From: Ricinus communis
Taxonomy: Eukaryota > Streptophyta > Magnoliopsida > Malpighiales > Euphorbiaceae
Reading direction: 5' to 3'
Assembly: GCF_019578655.1 (NCBI RefSeq)
Contig: NC_063264.1
Span: forward strand, 5,332,001-5,396,000
DNA length: 64,000 nt
The position numbers were made by a program, and so were the translations under genes. The notes under the pieces were generated by a model. It ran no database searches. It worked only from the letters and a program-made list of their open reading frames with translations, and had not been told where the DNA came from. Position 1 is the first letter of the stretch. The number at the start of each line of letters is the position of its first letter. Of the stretch, positions 47,541 through 58,387 are shown piece by piece.

Positions 47541-50500
47541 ATGCAATACAAAAATCTGGGTCGATCAGGTCTAAAGGTGAGTCAGCTTTCATATGGAGCA
47601 TGGGTAAGTTTCGGGAACCAACTAGATGTGAAAGAAGCGAAGTCATTATTGCAGTGTTGCAGAGACCATGGTGTCAACTTCTTTGATAACGCAGAGGTTT
47701 ATGCAAATGGAAGGGCAGAAGAGATTATGGGTCAAGCGATCCGTGAACTTGGGTGGAAACGGTCGGATATAGTAGTTTCTACAAAGATCTTTTGGGGTGG
47801 TTCTGGTCCTAATGACAAAGGCTTATCAAGAAAGCATATTGTTGAGGGTACTAAAGCTTCCCTTAAGAGATTGGATATGGATTATGTCGATGTCATTTAT
47901 TGCCATCGGTAGGCCTTTCTTTTCTTATTCATTTACTTGAGGATTATCTTATGTTATTGACTGCTTGATAGGTTGCTAGTTCTTACCTTGTATTTGTTAA
48001 AAAAAGATTATTCTTTTTGATGATTTTGATTTGATTTCTAAGGAGTCTTGATTTGTTTGTTTTTCCTCTTAGATTCTTTTTATGGTGGTAATTGTGATCC
48101 ATTGTGTTTAATAATAATGGGTTTATGCAATTTTTGAGAAATAATTAGGGAAAAAGCATGAAATGAATTTGTTTTTTTGGTTTATGGGGTTGTTTGTTAC
48201 TTATTTTTGTTTAGTTGAATTGTGTCTTTTTGGATCTTGTAGTGATTCGGAATATTTTGTTGATTGGAAGTGCTTCTAAAGGATTTTTGGTACTATATTA
48301 AGTGGATATGATTGAAGATCTGACTGGTCTTTATTCTGATTTTAGTATCTATCGATATTATTATTCATTTTTGTACATGTGATATGTTCTTTCATTTTAA
48401 TGCTTAAAAAGATAGTTTCTTTAACTATAAACATAAAACATAATATGTTATCTGCAATTATTTCATAAGAGAAGTGATGCAGGAGATGTAAAGTTACAAA
48501 AGTCAATAGCAATTGTTGTAGTTCATGTTTATAGTTACTTGGTAGTTAATTGATTAATTCATGTTGGCATAATGGGTTTTTTTGGGACTCTTCCTTTGGC
48601 CTTACTTTATTGGTTAAACCTTTGAAGCTGGTTTCTTGTCTTTAAGGATCGCTAAGGCAGTGAGACTGGATGGATGCTAATTACTGTTGCAAGACGGTTT
48701 TTTTTTTTTTCTTACCTTATTCTGTTTTGTTGTTGATTAGTGTTTATGTGAGACATCACTACAATAGTGGTCCTTTTACAAATTATTAATCTGTGCTGTT
48801 GTTGTCTTATTTATTGCTGTACCTGCTGAGCAAATTTTCCCTTGGCAAGGATTTGTTTAAGAGGTCTAACATACAACATGTGAAATGTGATATTGTTTCA
48901 CAGGCCAGACTCATCGACACCAATTGAAGAAACAGTAAGGGCAATGAATCATGTGATTGATAAGGGGTGGGCGTTTTATTGGGGAACTAGTGAGTGGTCA
49001 GCACAACAGATCACTGAAGCATGGGGCATTGCAGAAAGGCTGGACTTGGTAGGACCTATTGTGGAGCAGCCAGAGTACAATTTGCTGTCTAGACACAAGG
49101 TGAAACATTTGTCTATATATTCAAATTTGAAACTTTTGATTTTTATTTATGGTATGAAATGTTTGTTGTACAGTTCTCACATGTTAATCATAGCATTACT
49201 TGTCTTCTATGGGAAAAGGTCATTTTAATTGCATTTGAGATAAATAACTTTATCGGCTGTTAATATGGATCTCGCTAGAAATAAGTTAGACAAAACCATT
49301 CCTCCTTAAGAGTATTTCAAATTCTATGAGTTCACCTTAAGTCAGAATAACTATCACTATGCTATGGAGTTGAATTATGTTTGGGAGGTGATCTCAATGG
49401 GACTTTTCTTAAGGCGATGCCTTTTGGTGCCAATGGTGTTGTTAATTTCATGCAATGCAACGCTTGAATTCCATTCGATTTGGCCTTTCCTGAAGATGTT
49501 GGTTGTAGTCTATGTAGCATGGAAACGAAAATGACGAAACGGCATTTTTCAAGATAAAGGAAATGGAAAACTTGGAGAAACACGTAAATGTTAAAAAGAT
49601 AAGGGCAAATTTATAAATTTTAAAGTCCAATTAAATTTTCATATTTTTTTTGACGTTATTAAACCCATTAAATTTTATAAAAGGTCTAATTAAGTTCCCA
49701 TCTTTTTTTTTTGCCAATTAAACCCATTAACTTTTATAAAAGATTCAATTAACCCCTAATGCTAACAGCGTCCAAAGTGCCATTAAGTGTAAGGGTTCCA
49801 TTACTTTGAGAGTGTGAATAATAACCGCTCTGAATATTTTAAAGTCACATCTATATCACGCGAGGGAGAGAACACCACTTCTTCTTCTTTATTTAACTTA
49901 TATCATAGCTCCTACAACCGTAGAACCTCCTTTGAGGATTGGTCTCCCTCCATGAAGTGTACATGTTTGTGGTTTTATAGTAAAAATATATTATAGGTGG
50001 TGGGATGTAATCTAACTCAACGACTTGCACTCACCCTCTACTTACAAATGAGCATGATGAAGAAGACGAAAATATTGCTGCCATTTGAAGTGAGGAAAGA
50101 AATCACTACTCTTTTTTTGTAAATTAGGGTTTATAGATACTAATTGTACAAAAATAAAAAAGAAGAAGTGACTTTCTCTTCCTCACGTGATATAAGCGTG
50201 ACTATATTCAGAGCAATAATTATTCACGCTCTCAAAATAATGAGATTCTTGCACTTAACGATATTTTTGACGCTGTTAGTATTATGGGTTAATTGGACTT
50301 TTTATAAAAAAAGTTAATGGGTTTAATTGAGCTAAAGAAAAGGCTGAGAACTATTAGACTTTTCTAATAAGTTCAAAGGCATTTTTGTACCTTTTGCCAA
50401 TTTTAAAAGTATAGGGATAAATATATAACCATTAACTTTTTATTTGATTATTTAGAAATCATACATTCAAATATAATTTACCATCAATAAATATTAACAA

Positions 50501-53500
50501 TAGTTAATAAACCAAGTCTTTCAGAACAAAGAGAAATAAGCGTTTACAAGTTATCAATAATAGTTAATATGAAAAGTGAAAAAATAGTGCAACTCATGGC
50601 ACTTCTTTTGATATTGTATTTCTTTTTCTTTTGGAATTTGATGGATCCTAATTGGTTTAGCAATTTGACATCCCTTTCCTTTCTTTTTCTTCTTTCTTTT
50701 TCCTTGTTAAGGAAACACATCTCTAATGTGCAAACGGGTTTCCCATTTTAATATATTATGGAAATGAACCTGAAATGTATCATGTAAGTTTTTTTGGAAT
50801 TTTTGTTTCCAAAACGCAGAAAACGTCAATTGGGTGAAGTTTCCATGGGTCACAGGTTGTAGCGATTTATACAGTATTGATTTAAAATGTTCCTATAGTA
50901 TTTGAAGGAAAATGATTCAGGAAGCTGGTATATGTTGACATCTGTTTGATGAGAACAAATTTTTTGACCGAAACTTTTGTAAGCTCTTACACATCTGCTT
51001 ACTGAATCAGCACCTAAAGATTTATTCATTGAGATAAGGTCTGCTCTGCAGCTCTGCTTCTAGTTCATCTACCTATGCAGGCCCTAAGATTGGAACCAAA
51101 CCCTTCTCATGGGAGAGAGAGATCCTGCAATTGGTGCAGTTGGTCCTGCAGTTGTTGCTTTTACACAGCAGTTGCAACAGCAGAATCAAACGAATCATAT
51201 AAGTTGGAGCAGGTGCCTATTTGTAGAAAGCTACTTGTGGTCACAGGTCTTGTAGATGGTGGAACTGTAGGTTTCCTTCATCATGATGAGCTGTCTTTTC
51301 CAAGGGGAAGTGTCTTCTTATCGTATTATGCAGAGCTTCACAATAAGGAAAACGGCTGCAATCTTGGTGTTAGTATCAGTGAGTCATTATTACTCGATAG
51401 GGCAAGGATTGTAACGTTTAGACATTATCTTTGTAAAGTTACACATAATTTTCCTCAAAAGTGAAATCTCTGGTCATCTGCTGCATGTGTTATCTAAGTA
51501 TCCTTTAAATGGTAATATCCAAAGTTTTTGCAGCTATTGCGAATAACCATTTGGAGTTTCAGACTTAGTTTCGTTATGTAGAATGTCTTCACTCCCATGT
51601 GGAGTTTTGTTTTGTAGAATGTATGCACTTCCATGCAGAGGATGTATAAATCTCAATCTTGTTGATTAGTGTTTACTCATTTCTTGTTTGCATGCAGGTA
51701 GAGTCAGAGTACCTCCCTCTATACACCAACTATGGCCTGGGTCTCACTACTTGGAGTCCTCTTGCATCTGGAGTGCTCACTGGAAAATACAGCAGGGGAG
51801 CTATACCTCCTGATAGCCGGTTTGCCTTGGAAAACTATAAGGTGAGACTTGTTGGTGTTTCATTGCTACTTTTGACAGCTGGAATTTTCTTCTCTCCAGG
51901 TTTCTCTTAAATTAATTATTCACGCTTATCTTAGTAATCTTAGATTAATTATTTATGCTCATCTTAGTAAGCTGCTGGTGTTCATTAGTAAATTCAGCTA
52001 TGATTGTTGGATTATTTTTCAGTAATTCTGATTTGGGATATACACTAAACCATACAATATGGTTTGCAGAATCTTGCTAGCCGGTCCCTGATTGATGATG
52101 TTCTGAAGAAGGTTAATGGGCTAAAGCCAATTGCTGACGAACTCGGTGTGCCTTTATCTCAACTTGCTATAGCATGGTGTGCTGCTAATCCAAATGTCTC
52201 ATCAGTTATCACTGGTGCTACAAAGGAATCTCAGGTCAGGTTCAAAAGATCAGATCTTTTGTTCATGACTTACTCATTTTGGAACCTGTACATTGTTTTT
52301 ATTGATTTTATCATCTTATAAAATATTTCATTTTGACTGCTTGTCAATCCATTTCATTGGAGAGTAGAAAAACCCATATCGCTTGTTAATGAAATTAGCT
52401 ATCATGCATTCTGCCTATTTTGGTGCATTTCGGTTTATATGCTTATGCTTGTTGCACATTGTCTGCTGGCTATGTGATGTGCTGCTTAGCACATTTCCAT
52501 ACTTTGTTGAGTATTGAAGAGGAATAAGAAGTCACAGAGGTTGTTAGATATATACTCAAAAATTAGTCTACATCATGTAAAAGATATTAATAAACTTTTC
52601 TAATAATTATTTAATCTGTACAACACAATAAAGTGCTTATGAACAGTAGCATTTCAGTTTGATTGGGGGGTAAATAGGTCATTTGCTGCAGTTGCCACTC
52701 AGCCATAAATTATTTTTCTTGCCACTGCATGGATTCAGAAACGGTATGGTTAGGGGACCTTTGCACTGCCATGTTGTTGCATTTACCATTTCGTCCTATC
52801 CTTGCACGCAAAAGGCCTTTGAAACCAATGCTGTTTGTGAGGGATTCTTATGTCTATTACATTGGTGTCTTAAACACATGTGTGGATAGGCTGTATGTAT
52901 TGATTTTAGATTAAGTCCCTTTTGATGCCTATATTTATTTCATGTTCAAGCCTTTCCTTTTTGAAAAACTTACTGGTGCCTGTGGGATCTCAGAGAAATC
53001 AATCTTTCTTGTAATGCCTCCATTTTTGTGTTAATATAATAAAAGTTCCATTAGACTTGCATCACTAAGTCTCCTTTATTTATTTTTCTTTTTTTCTTTT
53101 GAATCTGTCTTCTTTATTTTTCAAAGTTCTCACGAACCTTTCTTTGGCTTCTACTTGAATAGATATGCTTAACCTGAGTAATGCAAAAACTTGGGCTTAC
53201 TAGAACATGGTTAAGGGTGGAAATTTGTTCATTAATTTAAAAACTTCTGGAGCTTTCTCCTCCCTCTCCCTTGGAGTGAGATTTAGGAGTCGTATAGACT
53301 TCATGTGGCATGAATAAAATAAACTTGGCTGTGAGCACTTGTCTGCTGTAAATAATAGACACCCATAATTAGTCTAGGTCTTGCACTAACCTATAGATAT
53401 TTGAGGCCTATGTATCACAGAATTGGGATGAAATGCCTTAATCGGAGGTTTACCATGCAGGGGAGTTGGCTTGAGCAAAAGAGATCACATGCATATGGCT

Positions 53501-53657
53501 TGTGCAACATTGCCTATACTGACTGTTGTTTGTCTCTATGCAGATTCAAGAGAACATGAAAGCTATTGATGTCATCCCCTTATTGACTCCTGCTGTGATG
53601 GAGAAGATTGAGGCCGTTGTTCAAAGCAAGCCAAAACGTCCAGATTCATATAGGTAA
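47541..53657 (+). CDS. KAB1: Voltage-gated K+ channel beta subunit (aldo-keto reductase fold)
   Basis: Cytosolic, NADP(H)-binding aldo-keto-reductase-like protein that associates with Shaker-type potassium channel alpha subunits. Five exons: 47541-47908, 48904-49099, 51698-51841, 52070-52234, 53544-53657; 328 residues, the same length as Arabidopsis KAB1. AKR catalytic tetrad positions are visible: D49 ([11 protein letters not shown]), Y54, K82 (STKIFWGG) and H122 (IYCHRP). Cofactor-binding motifs [25 protein letters not shown] and ITGATKESQ are intact. The C-terminus [10 protein letters not shown] is typical. An in-frame TTG lies upstream, but the ATG at 47541 matches the conserved start [10 protein letters not shown]. 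Intron 2 (2598 nt) carries a foldback transposon and a 129-codon open frame of unknown nature. A broken copy of exons 4-5 lies 2.3 kb downstream. Confidence 0.97.
49600..50400. mobile_element. Long-armed foldback element, copy 2, in KAB1 intron 2
   Basis: About 800 bp. The left arm (about 49600-49893) and right arm (about 50150-50400) are inverted copies. Matching blocks are ATTAAACCCATTAACTTTTA, CTAACAGCGTC, CATTAAGTGTAAG versus CGTTAAGTGCAAG, TTTGAGAGTGTGAATAAT versus TTTGAGAGCGTGAATAAT, and TATATCACGCGAGGGAGAGA versus TATATCACGTGAGGAAGAGA. The spacer shares GTGGGATGTAATCTAACTCA and AAATGAGCATGATGA with copy 1 at 42790-43475. This copy is the more complete one. Non-coding. Confidence 0.7.
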
Positions 53658-55576
53658 TCACCAGACGTGCAGAACACCCAGAACGTCTGGCATGTCACGT
53701 GGATGATTCATTTTTTGAAGGTATTGGAAAAGCAAAGCTCGCGCCTCAGTTCATTATCGGTAGTAGTTTCTCGGTCTCATGGAACTTGAAATCCACCATT
53801 GGATTTTCATGTACTTGGTTTCTCTTTCTATTTTTAATGATTGTCGGGGGGTTGGTGGATGTCCATTGCTGATGTCTGTACTTGCGAAAGTTGGTAAACT
53901 ATGACAAGTGGAAACTGTATTCTTTTATAGCAGTGGTTTGTTTTGCTGTTCTCATGGTGAATATCTGAAATATAGGTTAAATTGTTATGATCATGGTGAC
54001 TTCTTATACTCTGCAGGACGGCAGCCGCTCCTTATTCCTGCCTGCCTGCCTTACTTCCTTGCAATTGCAACACAGACCAACTCCAAATTAAGCTGGGAGA
54101 CCTACATTTGTAGAAAGCAAACCTCGTCTAGTTTTCCCTTTTCTTTTTTAACCTTGCATATTTTGGGTAAATTGCAGCAATGGTGGCTGAATTTATTTAT
54201 GATATCAGTCTAGTTGTGATCGTCGATCCAGTCTAGCCAAACCAAAATGTGTAATGAAATTGTAATTAGTTAGTTAATGGGATTATCCTATGAGCAATAT
54301 CCAAATGATTGCGGGTGAATATAGGCATAAGGAAATTAGTAGACATATATCCTTTTTAATTATGGGTAAGAGTATGACACTGCACTATTCATACCCTTGT
54401 AGGTATGGCACAGAAAGCGAAGTTCCACGTGCTGGTTATTTTCTCCTGCATGTGCCTGAAAAATCCATCAGAAGAAATACGGACTATCGAAAAACATGCA
54501 TGGCCTCCTCCTTCTGTCCCCATTTTTGCTTTCGCCACAACTTGCATACAAGGACTGTCCTCTCTCCTGGGAGGGTCATTGGTTGTTAGTGGTTCTGGTT
54601 TATCTCAGGTCTCACAATTCTAACTCTGCCATTTTTTTTATTATCCTTTTCTGTTTTAGACATAATACTACAACTAAAATGATTTACTGCTTGTAGCTAC
54701 TATCTCATAAATGAGATCTCATTTCAACAAAAGGATATTCATTTGCTCATTACAAATTCTTAGTCACGCAAATTGGATATAGCCTTAACGTGTTCATGTG
54801 TTAAACCTGACAAAGGGAAAAGACAAAGAACTTGGTGCAGCAGATCCGGTATAACTATAACAGCAATGTGGACATGGAGATGAGCTTGGTGTTAAGGGAA
54901 AAAAGAAATTCATTCATAATCAAGGCTTGGCATGGAGTTTAATCTAGAATCCTATTTCTCTAATTTTCATAGAATTGGGTATCTCAATATGCCGTTAGAT
55001 GTTTCAAGTGGTTAAATCCCAAATAGATACAACTCAGAGAAACTGATGGATGGAATTGCATATGCACGGTCCTCTTACGGACCTTGCAGCATCATTTTCT
55101 TGGAAAGTACATAGTTATACAAGACTCACCAACGGAGATGGAAGATGAAGGATGAAACTGTTTGCTAGCAATGTAATAATTAATTATTCATTTAGGATTG
55201 TAATAACTAAATAAATTTTGATATAATCTTAGTAATAGTAATATAATAAAATTAAGACTATTGTTAACGTTCAAAAGAAAAAGAAAAGGTGGTCGGATCC
55301 TTTAGGACAATAATGTCAAAGACTAGTAAGAATGCAACTTTGGTGATTCAAGATGGGCAGCATATTCTGTCAAAGCCTTTTCAGAAATTTAAGAAGTTGC
55401 CTTAATATTACATGGTGCATATGTGTACTACAAACAACATTGAAGCATTTATTTATTTTTTATTTAGGTTCATTGGGTAGACATATATAATGTAGACAAT
55501 ATTGATTCGAACAATTGTTTGTAGCATTTTTGTTTGATATTAATGTTATTTTTATCTGAATTTATTTAATGTCATT
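53658..55576. other. KAB1 3' flank and spacer
   Basis: Starts with the KAB1 3' untranslated region, part of which (about 53770-53850) is echoed downstream of the broken copy at about 56660-56720. Open frames at 53908-54213 and 54290-54696 are not recognised. They overlap in several frames and lack exon partners. Confidence 0.45.
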
Positions 55577-55709
55577 ATAGGCACACGCCTGAAACAACTT
55601 AGATAGATTTGATATAGAATGCAAAGATGATGGACCAAAAGATAAAATTATAAGGTGAGAGTATATTTGAAAAAATGGTGAAAGATCATAGTAGTTGGGA
55701 TGGTTTTAT
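55577..55709 (+). repeat. Direct repeat, unit 1 (about 130 bp)
   Basis: Starts with ACACGCCTGAAACAACTTAG and ends with AGTTGGGATGGTTTT. It recurs at 55785-55917, an offset of 208 bp. Both copies end in T runs. Origin unknown. Confidence 0.75.
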
Positions 55710-55784
55710 CTTTTTTTTTTTTGGAGTTGATGACGGTACATTCTATATTGGCAAGAAAAAGATACATCTGTGTGCCATGTAATC

Positions 55785-55917
55785 ATAGACACACGCCTAA
55801 AACAATTTGGATAGATTTGATGTAGAATGTAAAGATAATGGATCAAAGAAATAAAATTATAAAATGAGGATATATTTGAAAAATAGTGAAAGTTTATGGT
55901 AGTTGGGACGGTTTTTT
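55785..55917 (+). repeat. Direct repeat, unit 2 (about 130 bp)
   Basis: Starts with ACACGCCTAAAACAATTTGG and ends with AGTTGGGACGGTTTT. It differs from unit 1 mostly by transitions. It ends 28 bp before the broken KAB1 copy begins. Confidence 0.75.
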
Positions 55918-55945
55918 TTTTTTTTTTTTATGTTCCAAACAACAA

Positions 55946-56720
55946 CTAGTTGAGGATGTCCTGAAAAAAGTGGAGGGGCTGAAGCCAATTGCTTAGGAAT
56001 TAGGTGTTTCTTTGGCTCAACTTGCTATCGCTCGGTGTGCTGCTAATCCAAATGTCTCCACAGTTATCACCGGTGCTTCAAAAGTGTCCCAGGTTAGTTT
56101 TAATAAAGAAAATTTCTTTGTCATTTTAATCAGTTTCATAGTCTAGTAGTAAATTTAAGTTATTTTAGAAATGAATGTAAAACTCTGAATTTCCACCCAT
56201 TTCAAATTAAATGCCCAAGATAGAAAAGGAAATATATTCACTGTTTTGCATTTTCTGCATAAATTTTTTAATATTTACCAATCAAATTTTCTAAGTAAAT
56301 CAATTTTTCCCAGGGTTTATGTATTTGTCTTGACTAGTCTAGTCCAAAGAAACTTGTCAAGTTTAGAGAGTTCTAAAAAGGCTTAGCCTACTCCATTGCA
56401 ATCTATACCTTTTTTCTGTTCTTCCTTAAAATTATTTTACCTCCAGTCCATCATATTATACTATTGTGAAATCGTGATTCGTTATCTAATGGTACAGATT
56501 AAAGAGAACATGAAGGCTCTTGATGTAATTCCCTTATTGACTCCTGTAATGGAGAAGATTGAGGCTATTGTTCAAATCAAGCTAATACTTCCAGAGTCAT
56601 ATAGGTAATCAATACTAGAGGTCTCTCGCTGCCGTAGTTGCTGCACAATTATGTTGTTTGTCTCGAACTCTTGAAATCCATCATTGAATTTTCGTGTATG
56701 GTTCTCTGTTATTGTCGGAT
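55946..56720 (+). pseudogene. Partial, broken duplicate of KAB1 exons 4-5
   Basis: 55946-56092 corresponds to KAB1 exon 4 from the VDDVLKKV-type segment onward. It reads LVEDVLKKVEGLKPIA, then a TAG stop (55994-55996) where KAB1 has an aspartate codon, then [20 protein letters not shown]. 56498-56608 corresponds to exon 5 ([16 protein letters not shown] ... PESYR) with one codon deleted. The splice sites and an intron (405 nt, against 1309 nt in KAB1) are kept, and the 3' UTR similarity continues to about 56720. Exons 1-3, with the catalytic residues, are absent. A DNA-level tandem duplicate that has decayed. Confidence 0.9.
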
Positions 56721-57118
56721 AATCATTGGCAATTCGTGATCAATTAATGTTTTCCTCTATTACGATTGTATTTGCATACCAACATCCTGGAAACTCAACA
56801 GAAATTTATGGGACCTTTCTCAGAGGCAGAAAAATATGCTGGGGAAGATGGATGCTACATGGCAGTGTGTAAAACTTCTTACCACATCTCCTGTGATGTT
56901 CCTGTAGCCTGTAGGCCTCCATTCTTGCATGTTCCTGTAGTCCATAGCAGCTGCTACTATCGCTGTACCTTATGACTTTGAAAATGAAACGATCGCTGCT
57001 GCACATTCCAATTCTTTCACTTGCCATCAGTATTTCGCAAATGCTCTGCCAAAAAATTTGATTTGATGCCAATGTAAGCCATTGGTCTACAGTGCTGCTT
57101 GAAATAGTATTTATTTAT

Positions 57119-58387
57119 TTATTTATAATAAGAAAAGACTGAATACAGGGTTTGTGAGAAGGTGAGGAAAAGCAGGATGATGGCAGCCAAAACTGAAATG
57201 AGTGCCCATGGACTGTGGAAATAATTGTGCCTTAACTTGGCCATCCACACATTCCATCGCTTATTGCAGTGCATGTTTACACTGTACTGTATTTCAGCGT
57301 ACAAAGCCCTATCGCAGAAAACATTATCCCCAATTTTGTTACATAATATAGCAACTGCTTTATCGTCACCCAACCAGTTTTCGATGATTCCCTTGTGACA
57401 AAGTAGCTCCACGTCTTTTTCAGAATTGATGAGACTGTCCATGAATATCATATAATCAGTAACATATATCGGACTGCTTCTAGGAATCAGCTGCTCGTAG
57501 GCAATGAGATTTCGCATGATACACTCTGTTTCATCCCTAATTGTCAGTGTTGGGATTCTCATTACGCCGTTTCTAAAGCTGATATCGAAAAGATTTTGCT
57601 CCTCAACTTTCTTGAACTTGATCCCCGCCTCCTGGAGTTCTATTGCACAACGTGGGAAACTTCTTTTAACATTCTCTCTCATGTTCAAGTAGCTTTCCAT
57701 TCTTGTAGGCAAAGGCTGCCAATTGTCGTGTATTAGTTCTAATAGATGACGTATTTGCCCAATTTGTTCTGAAGTGTATTCATGTTTAGGATTATACCCT
57801 CGGCCTGGCAGTAAAAACTTAAAGACCTTTAGCAATAACTTAATTATCGAGTTTTCTTGACCTGTGATCATGTGAAATAACTTAATAAGTACGAAGAAAG
57901 GAAGCTGATTTTCAACTAATAACAGGTCCAGCATCAATCTGGATTGTATCTGATTCGTCTGAAATATAGGGTCTTCCGGATCAGCCGTTTCCACGCACCT
58001 ATATGAAAACTCAACAATAAAGCAACCATCAACAACCATCATTTCCACAAACTCATCTTGCGTAAGACTTACAGGTTCCGAGTAGCAATTACGAGCTGTT
58101 TCTTCCAACGCCCTTATGGCCTGGACTATTCCTAATACACTATTCTGATGACTTCTTCGAAGAAATCTCTGAAGATACCGTATTTTATGCTCTTCCATTG
58201 CCTTTAAATGATCCTTACCGCGGTGGTAAGGACCAATTGCAATAATCTCGGGCGCATATGCCTTTTCATTCACCACACGTACTTGATTAGGAACTTTGAA
58301 GATGCAACGATCAGAGGATAGTGGAGATAGACTGCCAAGCTTCTCATTGATGCTAATGGCTACACAATCCAATTCTTCAGTGCCCAT
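57119..58387 (-). CDS. DUF247 family protein, membrane-anchored
   Basis: Intronless gene of a plant-specific family whose biochemical role is unknown. 422 residues from the ATG at 58387. The open frame extends 12 codons further upstream but has no ATG there, and a stop follows. The start MGTEELDCVAISINEKLGSL is followed by the family signatures CIFKVPNQVR, YAPEIIAIGPYHRG, MVVDGCFIVEF, LLLVENQLPFFVL and IPTLTIRDETECIMRNLIAY. The C-terminus has a single transmembrane segment (SPWALISVLAAIILLFLTF) and a short tail. Length is normal for the family and no internal damage is seen. It is convergent with the KAB1 copy. I see no basis for a specific function. Confidence 0.93.
   Translation of the reverse strand: MGTEELDCVAISINEKLGSLSPLSSDRCIFKVPNQVRVVNEKAYAPEIIAIGPYHRGKDHLKAMEEHKIRYLQRFLRRSHQNSVLGIVQAIRALEETARNCYSEPVSLTQDEFVEMMVVDGCFIVEFSYRCVETADPEDPIFQTNQIQSRLMLDLLLVENQLPFFVLIKLFHMITGQENSIIKLLLKVFKFLLPGRGYNPKHEYTSEQIGQIRHLLELIHDNWQPLPTRMESYLNMRENVKRSFPRCAIELQEAGIKFKKVEEQNLFDISFRNGVMRIPTLTIRDETECIMRNLIAYEQLIPRSSPIYVTDYMIFMDSLINSEKDVELLCHKGIIENWLGDDKAVAILCNKIGDNVFCDRALYAEIQYSVNMHCNKRWNVWMAKLRHNYFHSPWALISVLAAIILLFLTFSQTLYSVFSYYK

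Noticed and set aside
54290..54696. Overlapping open frames in three phases downstream of KAB1
   Set aside because: Several frames are open at once, which fits chance in a less AT-rich stretch. No protein family was recognised and there is no partner exon.
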